A model generated the notes under the pieces. That model ran no database searches, had not been told where the DNA came from, and saw only the letters and a program-made list of their open reading frames with translations. DNA of 64,000 nucleotides from G025836975 sp040391135. Its GTDB lineage: Bacteria; Pseudomonadota; Gammaproteobacteria; Burkholderiales; Burkholderiaceae_B. Position numbers and translations under genes: made by a program. Positions 52,937 to 60,579 of the stretch are shown here, one piece after another; within the stretch, counting starts at the first letter, position 1; the number at the start of each line of letters is the position of its first letter. The stretch is from NCBI GenBank assembly GCA_040391135.1, contig JBEBYL010000008.1:62001-126000 (forward strand), in the 5' to 3' direction.

Positions 52937-53806
52937 CTAATCCCCGCTTGCACTGGTCTGCCGAAATGCCATGGCCAAGCCGGCCAGGATGGCCGCCAGC
53001 CCAGCCAAGGCCAAAGGCGGCATGGCGTTGCCCAGGATCAGGTAGTCAAGGATGGCGGTGACCACGGGCACCAGGTAGAACAGGCTGGTGACATTGACCA
53101 GGTTGCCGCTGCGTATCATCCGGTACAGCAGCAACTGGGCCGCCACCGATATGAGCAGGCCCAGCCATAAAAGGGGAATCAGGAATCCCGGGGTCCACTC
53201 GAAATGGAAGGGCTGGAACGGAGCCAGCAACAGGCAAAGCACCAGGGTCGCGGCGTACTGCAATGGCAGCACTTGCGCCGGCGCCTGCTGGCTGCGCTTT
53301 TGCAGCATGGCGCCCAGCGTCATGCACAGCAAGGCCGCCAATGCAAAGGCCATGCCCAGTCTGGAGAACTGCGCTCTTGCCAGGCTCTGGTAAACCACCA
53401 ATGTCAGGCCGGACAGGGCCAGCACCAGGCCGGCAAGCCGCCAGGGGGAATAGCGCCGTTCAGTCAGCAAGAGCGTAAGTATGGGCTGGACGCCCAGCAA
53501 GGTGGCGATCAGGCCGGGAGTGATGCCGTGCGCCATCGCCTGGAAGTAGCAGACGGAGTAGCTGCCTATCAGCAGCAGTCCCGTCCCTGCGACCTGGCGG
53601 CGCGTTCCGGGGGCGGGCAGCCAGCGCCTGCCGGGAAGCCCGATCAGCAGCAGCGCGCACAGCGCCAAGGCAAAACGAAGGATCAGCAAGGCAAAAACGG
53701 AGCCGTGGTCCAGGCCCCAGCGGGTGAAGATGGCCGCGCTGCCCCAAAGCAGCACGAAAGCGGACATGGCGGCATAGGCCGCCCATGTGGATGATTTTGT
53801 AGTCAT
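52937..53806 (-). CDS. EamA/DMT-family transporter
   Basis: This 289-aa membrane protein has ten helices in two five-helix EamA repeats (AMSAFVLLWGSAAIFTRWGLDHGS starts the first, LGMAFALAALLCMTLGAMLQ the second). The family exports amino acids, nucleobases or other metabolites. Its 5' region on the minus strand is a long, structured leader (53807-54036), possibly regulatory. Confidence 0.92.
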   Translation of the reverse strand: MTTKSSTWAAYAAMSAFVLLWGSAAIFTRWGLDHGSVFALLILRFALALCALLLIGLPGRRWLPAPGTRRQVAGTGLLLIGSYSVCYFQAMAHGITPGLIATLLGVQPILTLLLTERRYSPWRLAGLVLALSGLTLVVYQSLARAQFSRLGMAFALAALLCMTLGAMLQKRSQQAPAQVLPLQYAATLVLCLLLAPFQPFHFEWTPGFLIPLLWLGLLISVAAQLLLYRMIRSGNLVNVTSLFYLVPVVTAILDYLILGNAMPPLALAGLAAILAGLAMAFRQTSASGD

Positions 53807-54246
53807 TTTGAACTCAACCGTCGAATAAGAAACAGGCCCGGCCGTCCGGCGGACGCAACAACGGCGTCAGCGCAAATACGGAATGGAGGCGGGTCGCGTG
53901 GCGGGCTGGATCAGCCCTGGGCGATGATGCTCGCCGGAGGTGCGACGGAAGAGGGGGGAGGGTTGGTGGCACGCACACCGCCGCCCGCGTGGCTCGCGGT
54001 AAGGACAAATGATTTGGCGCGTGCAAATGCTGTCATGAGGTTATCTTGCTTGAGAACATAACGCTGGCGTCAAATTTCCATGGCGGCCAGTAGGGAAAAT
54101 ATAACATAGTGGTAAAAAGACGATAGGCGGGAAAGCCGATCTTGCCTCGCCTGGCCGGCGGCCGGCTTTTTGCCGCATCCGTTCGAGCGCGATTGCCGCA
54201 GGCCGTAGGAGAACTTCCATCTTTTTCTGCCCAAAGGCCATACATC
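53807..54246. other. 440-bp gap with a possible leader for the EamA gene
   Basis: No solid gene is seen. On the minus strand an ATG at 54036 opens a 41-codon frame (MTAFARAKSFVLTASHAGGG..., stop at 53911) without a good ribosome site. Between it and the EamA gene, at about 53843-53867, a GC-rich stem around GTCCGCC/GGAC is followed on the minus strand by a T-rich stretch (TGTTTCTTATT). Short reading frame plus terminator-like stem is the layout of an attenuator. The plus strand carries the promoter region of the AHSA1-type gene. Confidence 0.35.
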
Positions 54247-54693
54247 ATGACTACTGGAACCGTTCATCTTCATCGCGTCTTGCGCGCAAGCCCCGAGCGT
54301 ATCTATCGCGCTTTCCTCGAACCCGACGCCATCGCCAAGTGGTTTCCGCCCTACGGGTTTACTTGCCAAGTCCATTATATGGACGCCAGGGTTGGCGGGA
54401 CCCACAAGATGTCGTTTCGCAACTTCAGCAGCGGCGCCAGCCACGCGTTCAGCGGCGAGTATCTTGAATTGGTGCCGTTCGAACTGATCCGCTACTCGGA
54501 TCAGTTCGATGACCCGAACTTGCCCGGCCGGATGCTCAACACCATTTCATTGCGACAGGTGTCCTGCGGGACGGAGCTGACGATCATGCAGGAGGGCGTG
54601 CCCGAAGCCATTCCTGTGGAGATGTGCTATTTGGGCTGGCAAGACTCGCTTGCCCAATTGGCCAAGCTGGTGGAGCCCGAGATTCCCGATTGA
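54247..54693 (+). CDS. SRPBCC / AHSA1-type protein
   Basis: This 148-aa START-fold protein has the AHSA1 (activator of Hsp90 ATPase homologue 1) layout: RVLRASPERIYRAFLEPDAIAKWFPPYGF, HKMSFRNFSSG, and a C-terminal helix MCYLGWQDSLAQLAKLVEPEIP. Members bind hydrophobic ligands; most have no known function. The ATG at 54247 has AAGGCC nearby and fits the domain start. Confidence 0.9.
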   Translation: MTTGTVHLHRVLRASPERIYRAFLEPDAIAKWFPPYGFTCQVHYMDARVGGTHKMSFRNFSSGASHAFSGEYLELVPFELIRYSDQFDDPNLPGRMLNTISLRQVSCGTELTIMQEGVPEAIPVEMCYLGWQDSLAQLAKLVEPEIPD

Positions 54694-54717
54694 CCCAGCT
54701 TGCGCAAAAGCAGGCTG

Positions 54718-54748
54718 GCGGCCGGGGGTTCGATTCCCCCCGGCCGCT
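54718..54748 (+). other. tRNA T-arm-like hairpin
   Basis: An 11-bp perfect stem closes a TTCGATT loop with GGGG/CCCC next to it, exactly like the T-arm of a tRNA stacked on an acceptor stem (GCGGCCG/CGGCCGC), with T where the discriminator base would be. No D-arm or anticodon arm is present upstream, so this is not a tRNA gene. It may be a terminator for the gene before it, or a relic of a tRNA 3' end. The rest of 54694-54830 shows nothing further. Confidence 0.5.
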
Positions 54749-54830
54749 GTTTGCGTCTCCCTGGCTATGGGGCCGTTGCCGGGGAATCCCCCATCAAAGT
54801 GTAAACTCCTAGGTTTTTGTCCCGGGTGGT

Positions 54831-55577
54831 ATGGTGCAAGAACTACCGCGGCGCACAAGTTCCAGCGGGCCGGCGCTTATCCGCCTGCTTGCCCGCCTGA
54901 ACGATGCCGATATCCTCGAACCTAGGCAATCGCTTCCGGACCGTCTGAGCCAGTGGCTCGGCTGGACGGACGCTATCGCGCTGGCGGCGGCTTTGAATGG
55001 CTCTTCGCCCGCTGCGACGGCGAGCGAAGCGGAATCGGGCAGTGAAGGACGGAGCGCGTATCTTCGTGTGAAGACTGAATTGAAAGGCGCCATTATCGGC
55101 ATCAACGCGCCTCCGGCGATCCGGTCTCGAGGCCACAGGGCCGCCCCCGTGCAGGGCGACTCCAAGTCTGCGCAGGCCGTGGAGTTCGCGACGTATCGGC
55201 GGCGCTACATTTCGCTTCAGCAGACGATGGAGGCTGCTATCGGCAATTTGCGTTCGCGCCTGCGCGGCATGCTGGCTTGCCAGCCCGGCATGGCAGGCCT
55301 TGCGAGCGTGGATGCCGCCATGGAGCAGGCCTTGAATGAGCGCGAGTATCGTCTGCTGGCTGGCCTGCCGGCGCTGCTCGAAGCGCGCTTCGAGCGCTTG
55401 CGCCAGGCCGGGCAGGCGGCGCCGGCCGATGAGGCGGTTTTGCCTCCGTCTCCGACTGGCGGCGCCGGCGCCTGGCTGGATGTGTTTCACAAGGATATGC
55501 AAAGCGTATTACTGGCCGAATTGGATATTCGTTTACAACCGGTCGAAGGGATGCTGGCCGCCCTTCGAGCCTGTTAA
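54831..55577 (+). CDS. DUF3348-type protein, first gene of a MotAB/ZorAB-like cassette
   Basis: This 248-aa soluble protein has the DUF3348 layout: an N-terminal block RTSSSGPALIRLLARLND and LSQWLGWTDAIALAAAL, a disordered Gly/Ser/Glu part (about residues 58-75), then a helical C-terminal half with EFATYRRRYISLQQTMEAAI and AWLDVFHKDMQSVLLAELDIRLQP. No enzymatic motif is seen. It lies 12 bp before the DUF802 gene, and such genes travel together in Burkholderiales and Xanthomonadales. It is probably a partner or regulator of the membrane motor encoded by the next two genes (inference). Confidence 0.85.
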   Translation: MVQELPRRTSSSGPALIRLLARLNDADILEPRQSLPDRLSQWLGWTDAIALAAALNGSSPAATASEAESGSEGRSAYLRVKTELKGAIIGINAPPAIRSRGHRAAPVQGDSKSAQAVEFATYRRRYISLQQTMEAAIGNLRSRLRGMLACQPGMAGLASVDAAMEQALNEREYRLLAGLPALLEARFERLRQAGQAAPADEAVLPPSPTGGAGAWLDVFHKDMQSVLLAELDIRLQPVEGMLAALRAC

Positions 55578-55589
55578 CCTCAAAACCTT

Positions 55590-57683
55590 ATGAATCGATT
55601 TCTTCATTTTCTTGTATTCGCGGTGGGCCTGGCCGGCGTCTGCTGGATCGGCGCCGGCTACCTGGCTTCGAACCCGCTGGCTCTGGCGGTCACTGCGCTC
55701 ATTGCCGCCGTCTACCTGGCCGGTGCGCTGGAGCTATATCGCTATCAGCAGTCCACGTCCACGCTGACAGCGGCGCTGGCGGACCTTTCCGAGTCTCCGG
55801 CCAGCCTGGACGATTGGCTTTCCAGGCTTCATCCGGGCTTGCGCACATCGGTGCGTCAGCGCATCGAGGGCGATCGGGTCGGTTTGCCAGGGCCGGCGTT
55901 GACGCCGTATCTCGTGGGACTGCTGGTTTTGCTGGGCATGCTGGGTACGTTCCTGGGCATGGTTGCCACCTTGCGGGGTACCGGATTGGCGCTGGAGGGC
56001 GCCACCGACCTGCAGGCGATCCGTGCGTCGCTGGCCGCGCCCGTCAAGGGGCTGGGATTCGCATTCGGCACATCGGTCGCTGGCGTCGCCACGTCGGCGA
56101 TGCTTGGGCTTTTGTCCGCTTTGTGCCGGCGCGAGCGCATTCGGGCGGCTCAAATGCTCGATACAAAAATCGCAACGGCATTGCGGGTTTATTCGCCGGC
56201 TCATCAGCGTGATGAGAGCTTCACGCTTTTGCGGCAGCAGACCCAAGGCATGGCTGCCGTGGTGGACAAATTGCAAGCCATGATGACGGCCATGGAAAGG
56301 CAGGACCGGGTATTGAGCGAAGGATTGTCGGCCCGTCAGGACGATTTCCATGCCAAGGCCGAGGCCGCTTACGTGCGTCTGGCCGGCTCAGTGGAACAAT
56401 CCTTAAGGGAAAGCGTGGCAGAGGGGGCCCGCGCCGCCGCCACGGCGGTCCAGCCCATTGTCGAAACCACAATGGCCGGCCTTGCCCGGGATACCGCGGC
56501 GTTGCATGATACGGTCACGCAGGCTGTGCAGCGGCAATTGGATGGCTTGTCCACTCGTTTCGAAGCCTCGTCGGCCACGGTGGCGGATATCTGGAAAGAC
56601 GCATTGGCCGAACATCAGCGCGCCAGCGACTCGCTGGCGGGCGACCTGCGCTTGTCGCTGGATGGCTACTCGCAAACTTTCGAACAGCGCTCCGCCAGCC
56701 TGCTGGACCAGGTTTCCGCCCGCATGGAGGCAACGGCAAGCTCGATGTCGCAGGCATGGGACACGGCCCTGTCCCGGCATGAGAGTGCCAGCGGGAAGCT
56801 TGCAAGCGACAACCAGCTTGCCCTGACGTCTACGGTGTCGGCTTTTGAACAGCATTCCGCATCGCTCGTGCGTACCGTGGACCAATCGCAGAGCGAACTG
56901 CGCGCGCAATGGATGGCGCAGGATGAGCAGCGGCTGGCGGCATGGAACAGCGCGCTGGACGCTACGTCGGCAGCGCTGCTGCGCAAGTGGGACGAGGCGG
57001 GTAGCCAGGCGGCGGAACGCCAGCGGCAGCTGTGCGAATCCTGGGTGCAAGCCGCGGACAATGTGGCAGCGCAGGCCCAGGCGCAGGCCAGCGGCACCCT
57101 TGCGCAGATCGCGGGGTTGATCCAAACCGCTGAAGAGGCTCCCAAAGCCGCGGCCGGCCTGGTGGCTGAAGTACGCCAGGCCTTTTCCGACAGCATGGCG
57201 CGCGACAACACCATGCTCGAAGAGCGCAACCGTCTGCTCGAAACGCTCGGCACCCTGCTCGACGCCGTGAACCACGCCTCGTCGGAGCAGCGCGGGGCGG
57301 TCGATGCCTTGCTTGCCGGCTCGGCGGATATGCTGGATCGGGTCGGCGCTCAATTCACCGAGAAGCTGCGGGCCGAAGCCGATGGGCTGGGCAACGTCGC
57401 CGCGCAGCTTACCGGCAGCGCCGTCGAAGTCGCGAGCCTGGGAGAAGCCTTCGGGGCCGCCGTGCAATCGTTCGGCCAGTCGAATGCCGCCCTGATGGAG
57501 CACCTGCAGCGCATCGAAGCGGTGCTCGACAAGTCGATTGCGCGCAGCGACGAACAGTTGGCTTATTACGTGGCGCAGGCGAAAGAGGTCATAGACCTGA
57601 GCATCATGTCGCAGAAGCAGATCATCGAAGAACTACAGCAAATGGCTGGCCGGCAGGCATCCGCCGGCCCGGTATCGGCATGA
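55590..57683 (+). CDS. DUF802 repeat protein with MotA/ExbB/ZorA-like membrane domain
   Basis: This 697-aa protein has four N-terminal helices (about residues 5-25, 30-50, 104-126, 153-178). The third and fourth, LLGMLGTFLGMVATLRG and KGLGFAFGTSVAGVATSAML, resemble TM3/TM4 of the MotA/TolQ/ExbB/ZorA group. The remaining about 500 residues are a long cytoplasmic coiled-coil tail with at least two DUF802-type repeats of about 53 residues (about 330-385 and 386-440, each with W-A-L then FEQ-SAS). ZorA of Zorya anti-phage systems has this same plan of motor domain plus long tail. It overlaps the OmpA gene by ATGA. Confidence 0.87.
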   Translation: MNRFLHFLVFAVGLAGVCWIGAGYLASNPLALAVTALIAAVYLAGALELYRYQQSTSTLTAALADLSESPASLDDWLSRLHPGLRTSVRQRIEGDRVGLPGPALTPYLVGLLVLLGMLGTFLGMVATLRGTGLALEGATDLQAIRASLAAPVKGLGFAFGTSVAGVATSAMLGLLSALCRRERIRAAQMLDTKIATALRVYSPAHQRDESFTLLRQQTQGMAAVVDKLQAMMTAMERQDRVLSEGLSARQDDFHAKAEAAYVRLAGSVEQSLRESVAEGARAAATAVQPIVETTMAGLARDTAALHDTVTQAVQRQLDGLSTRFEASSATVADIWKDALAEHQRASDSLAGDLRLSLDGYSQTFEQRSASLLDQVSARMEATASSMSQAWDTALSRHESASGKLASDNQLALTSTVSAFEQHSASLVRTVDQSQSELRAQWMAQDEQRLAAWNSALDATSAALLRKWDEAGSQAAERQRQLCESWVQAADNVAAQAQAQASGTLAQIAGLIQTAEEAPKAAAGLVAEVRQAFSDSMARDNTMLEERNRLLETLGTLLDAVNHASSEQRGAVDALLAGSADMLDRVGAQFTEKLRAEADGLGNVAAQLTGSAVEVASLGEAFGAAVQSFGQSNAALMEHLQRIEAVLDKSIARSDEQLAYYVAQAKEVIDLSIMSQKQIIEELQQMAGRQASAGPVSA

Positions 57684-58324
57684 GCGGGGAACTGGATACC
57701 GGCGTCGAGCCGACCGCGCCGGTATGGGCCGTCTTCGGCGATCTGATGTCCGTGTTGCTGGGCGCCTTCGTGCTCGTCCTGGTGGGCGTCATCGGCGTGC
57801 AACTGGAACTCTCGGCCAGGCTGGACCATGAAATCCAGCAACGCCAGGAGGAGACCCAGCGCCGCAAGACGCTGGAGCAGGCGCTTGCCAGACCGTTGGC
57901 GGAGGGCAGGGTGACCTTGGTGGACGGGCGCATCGGAATCAGCGGCAGCGTGCTGTTTGCGCTGAACTCCGCCAATCTGCAATCCGAAGGCCGCGACGTG
58001 TTGCGGTCCCTGGTCGGGCCGCTGTCCGATTACCTGCGATCCCACGATCAGGTCCTCATGGTCAGCGGCTTCACCGACGATCAACCCGTACACGAGGGCA
58101 ATCGAAAATTTGCGGACAATTGGGAGCTCTCGGCCCAGCGCGCCCTGACCGTAACGCGTGCCCTGATCGACGAAGGCATCCCGTCCTCGTCGGTTTTCGC
58201 GGCCGCATTCGGCGCCCAGCAACCCGTGGCGCCGAACGCCGATGAAGAAGGGCGGGCTCGCAACCGGCGTGTTGAAATTGCGCCTATTGCCAAACCGTCC
58301 GCCACAGCGGTGCCACATGGATAG
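57680..58324 (+). CDS. OmpA/MotB-like protein with one membrane span (ZorB-like)
   Basis: This 214-aa protein starts in the cytoplasm, crosses once (WAVFGDLMSVLLGAFVLVLV) and has a periplasmic OmpA peptidoglycan-binding domain (GSVLFALNSANLQSEG, then VSGFTDDQPVH, and ARNRRVEIAPI). Asp21 in FGDLMS fits the position of the ion-binding Asp of MotB (ADFMTAMMAFF) and ZorB. A short charged coiled coil (about 45-70) joins helix and domain. Together with the DUF802 protein it should form an ion-driven stator complex. Confidence 0.9.
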   Translation: MSGELDTGVEPTAPVWAVFGDLMSVLLGAFVLVLVGVIGVQLELSARLDHEIQQRQEETQRRKTLEQALARPLAEGRVTLVDGRIGISGSVLFALNSANLQSEGRDVLRSLVGPLSDYLRSHDQVLMVSGFTDDQPVHEGNRKFADNWELSAQRALTVTRALIDEGIPSSSVFAAAFGAQQPVAPNADEEGRARNRRVEIAPIAKPSATAVPHG

Positions 58325-58976
58325 CCAGGTCGTAAGCGAAGCGGAAACGCTGCTCGCCGCTTGGCGCGAGCGCGGCTTCGATCGCCTGGATCCTGTCCGC
58401 TACCATTTCATCGAAGCCTTGGCCAAGCGGGCCGGCACCCACAGCGGCGAGGCGCGGCGGCTTCTGGACCAGAGGCTGTCCGAACTGCTGCAAGCCTATC
58501 GGGACCGCGGCGCGGGCCATACAGACGATAGCGGGGCGGCCACGGACAAAGCTGTAAGGGACTGCGGCGCACACTCCGGATCCCTGGCCGGACTTGCCTC
58601 TTACATCGCCAGCCAGGCGCCAAAGGGCGGCGTGGCCCTTGAGATTCATGATCCGGGCAGCCAGGACGCCTCGCATTCCGAACTCTCGGCCATCGATTAT
58701 TTCAGGGACGTCTGGTCCAGAGTCGGTGCCCGGCAATTGCTGCGGCAGTCGCAGGCGCAAGTGCCCGAAAACGCCGGCCCCCTTAATTCGACCAACCTGG
58801 TCCACCGCTCGCTTGCCCTGATGCGCGATCTGTCCCCCGAGTACCTTCACCACTTCCTGTCCTATGTCGACGCCCTGTCCTGGATGGAGCAGTTGAGCGA
58901 TGGCGGAACGCCGGTGGGTAAAGAAGGATCTTCCGCGCCGGCGGTCAAGAAAGCGCCGCGCGGCAGGCAACGCTAG
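58317..58976 (+). CDS. DUF2894-type protein, last gene of the MotAB/ZorAB-like cassette
   Basis: This 219-aa soluble protein has the DUF2894 layout: WRERGFDRLDPVRYHFIEALAKRAGTHSGEARRLLDQRLSELLQAY at the start, a flexible middle, then ELSAIDYFRDVWSRVGARQLLRQSQ and LVHRSLALMRDLSPEYLHHFLSYVDALSWMEQL. The second half resembles no enzyme. The start at 58317 overlaps the OmpA gene by 8 bases, so the four genes form one coupled operon. The role is unknown. Confidence 0.87.
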   Translation: MDSQVVSEAETLLAAWRERGFDRLDPVRYHFIEALAKRAGTHSGEARRLLDQRLSELLQAYRDRGAGHTDDSGAATDKAVRDCGAHSGSLAGLASYIASQAPKGGVALEIHDPGSQDASHSELSAIDYFRDVWSRVGARQLLRQSQAQVPENAGPLNSTNLVHRSLALMRDLSPEYLHHFLSYVDALSWMEQLSDGGTPVGKEGSSAPAVKKAPRGRQR

Positions 58977-59005
58977 CGTTTTCTGAACATAGATAAGGAG
59001 TCCCA

Positions 59006-59356
59006 ATGTCATTTGAAGGAAGCTGTCACTGCGGAGCCGTTCAATTCAAGGTCGACGCCCAAGTTCCCACCCAAGCCATCAGCTGCAATTGCTCTCATTG
59101 CCTGCGCAAAGGATTCTTGCTGTCATTTTTTCCGGCGGAGCAATTCACATTGACGCAGGGCGAAGAGGCGCTGCGCTCCTACAAATTCAACACCCACAAG
59201 ATCGCCCACCGCTTTTGCCAGATCTGCGGCACCCAGCCTTTCGCCTACGGGGCGAACCCGGACGGATCCGAAGTGCGCGCCGTAAATCTGCGCTGCGTGC
59301 CGTCGATAGATCTGAGTGCGCTGGAACTGCAGCACTACGATGGCGCGAAGGCATAG
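59006..59356 (+). CDS. GFA family protein (glutathione-dependent formaldehyde-activating type)
   Basis: This 116-aa zinc protein of the GFA/CENP-V fold has the ligands CHCGAVQFKV, CNCSHCLRKG and FCQICGTQPFAYG. Only one family member (Gfa of Paracoccus) is linked to S-hydroxymethylglutathione; most are of unknown function. AAGGAG precedes the ATG. It ends before a long repeat region. Confidence 0.9.
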   Translation: MSFEGSCHCGAVQFKVDAQVPTQAISCNCSHCLRKGFLLSFFPAEQFTLTQGEEALRSYKFNTHKIAHRFCQICGTQPFAYGANPDGSEVRAVNLRCVPSIDLSALELQHYDGAKA

Positions 59357-59487
59357 ACGGGCAGGTCTTGATTTTCCGAGAGACCGCTGTTTTCTGCTGG
59401 TTGTTATTAAGCTATTAAACGCGGGCGTCCAATAAAAGACGGCTCCATCCGCCTGAATTGAATTTTCGTTGAGGTTCATATGCAGCC

Positions 59488-59685
59488 GGCGCCTGTGCGC
59501 CTGGGTGGTTCCGGCGTTTAGGCGTGCGCCGCGTGCTTCCGTAGGGAACGCGGGGGGTGTCGGCGGGCGCTGTCTGACCGTAGCGGCACGCAGTGACGCG
59601 CAGGGAGTTCGCCCGCCGCCCGCGTGGACGAGGAAGACGCGGAAGCAAGCACGCCGTGCCGGAACCACCCAGGCGCACAGGCGCC
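59488..59685. repeat. Large inverted-repeat element with 28-bp perfect arms
   Basis: The arms 59488-59515 and 59658-59685 are perfect reverse complements (28 of 28). The 142-base interior continues the symmetry less perfectly: GGCGTGC with GCACGCC, GCTTCCG with CGGAAGC, and GGCGGGCG with CGCCCGCC. The whole can fold as one long GC-rich hairpin, like a REP/BIME or miniature transposon. No gene is seen in 59357-59839 apart from this and the tandem repeats next to it. Confidence 0.85.
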
Positions 59686-59800
59686 TGCGTGTTCAGTGAA
59701 AGAGACGCCTGCGTGTTCAGTGAAAGAGACGCCTGCGTGTTCAGTGAAAGAGACGCCTGCGTGTTCAGTGAAAGAGACGCCGGCGTGTTCAGTGAAAGAG
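59681..59800. repeat. Tandem repeat, five copies of a 24-bp unit
   Basis: Units begin at 59681, 59705, 59729, 59753 and 59777. Copies 2-4 are identical; copy 1 differs at its first base and copy 5 by one T-to-G change. The core is GCGTGTTCAGTGAAAGAG. The first copy overlaps the right arm of the inverted repeat by five bases. The period is a multiple of three, so open frames run through it (repeating RDACVFSE), but there is no sign of a gene. It is a candidate variable-number locus. Confidence 0.92.
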
Positions 59801-59839
59801 AATAACCGTCAGGACATCAGGCAACAGATAATCCGGCCA

Positions 59840-60526
59840 TCAAGACTCCATTCCAGGCGGCGGATTCAACTCCAGCTCATCCTTCCCATAGAATTTGATC
59901 CCGATCTTGATCCGCTCGCGCCCCTGCTCCCGGCGGTGCCGATTCGTATCGCGCAGCGAATACACACACCCGCAATATTCCTGCTGATAGAACTCCTCGC
60001 GCTTGCTGATCTCTATCATCCGGGCCGACCCGCCGCCCTTGCGCCAGTTGTACGTCCAGTAGACCAGCTCCGGATACCGGGCCGCTGCCCGCTCCCCGCA
60101 GCCGTTGATCTGATTCATGTCCTTCCAGCGCGAAATCCCCAGCGAACTGGTAATCGTATCGAAACCATGCTCGTGCGCATACAGCGCCGTGCGCTCGAAC
60201 CGCATATCGAAGCAAACCGTGCAGCGCTGCCCGCGTTCGGGCTCGTTCTCCAGGCCCTTGACCCGCTCGAACCAATTGTCGCGGTCATAATCCGCATCGA
60301 TGAACTCAATGCCGTGCTGCTCGGCGAAACGGATATTCTCGTTCTTGCGGATCTCGTATTCGCGGTCCGGGTGAATATTCGGGTTGTAGAAATAAATGGA
60401 ATAGTCAATGCCCGAAGCCGTCATGGCTTCCATGACCTCGCCGGAACAGGGCGCGCAGCAGGAATGCATCAGCACCTTCTTGCGATGGTCGGGCAGGACA
60501 AGTTTAGGGCGTTGAACGTCGGTCAT
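59840..60526 (-). CDS. queH: Epoxyqueuosine reductase QueH
   Basis: This 228-aa protein of the DUF208 family performs the last step of queuosine synthesis, reduction of epoxyqueuosine in tRNA. The motif SCCAPCSGEVMEAM provides the adjacent Cys pair, and CTVCFDMRFERTALYAHEHG and the YCGCVYSLRD segment supply further cysteines for an iron-sulfur and metal site. It works in the same pathway as queF (38983-39807) and replaces the unrelated QueG. Confidence 0.95.
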   Translation of the reverse strand: MTDVQRPKLVLPDHRKKVLMHSCCAPCSGEVMEAMTASGIDYSIYFYNPNIHPDREYEIRKNENIRFAEQHGIEFIDADYDRDNWFERVKGLENEPERGQRCTVCFDMRFERTALYAHEHGFDTITSSLGISRWKDMNQINGCGERAAARYPELVYWTYNWRKGGGSARMIEISKREEFYQQEYCGCVYSLRDTNRHRREQGRERIKIGIKFYGKDELELNPPPGMES

Positions 60527-60579
60527 GGCAATAGCGCGCCGTCGCGGCGGCGCATGAAATAAATCGATAAAGGACTATT

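Noticed and set aside
54700..54748. tRNA gene
   Set aside because: Only a T-arm/acceptor-like hairpin is present; there is no D-arm, anticodon arm or room for them.
54831..58976. A complete Zorya defence system
   Set aside because: No ZorC, ZorD or ZorE gene is present; only the motor-like pair is similar, so the name Zorya would claim too much.
59681..59800. CRISPR array
   Set aside because: The units are directly adjacent with no spacers, and no cas genes are nearby.
59593..60562. Plus-strand frames running through the 24-bp tandem repeat, some into queH
   Set aside because: The frames exist only because the repeat period is a multiple of three; there is no ribosome site or known repeat protein, and the 3' part is antisense to queH.
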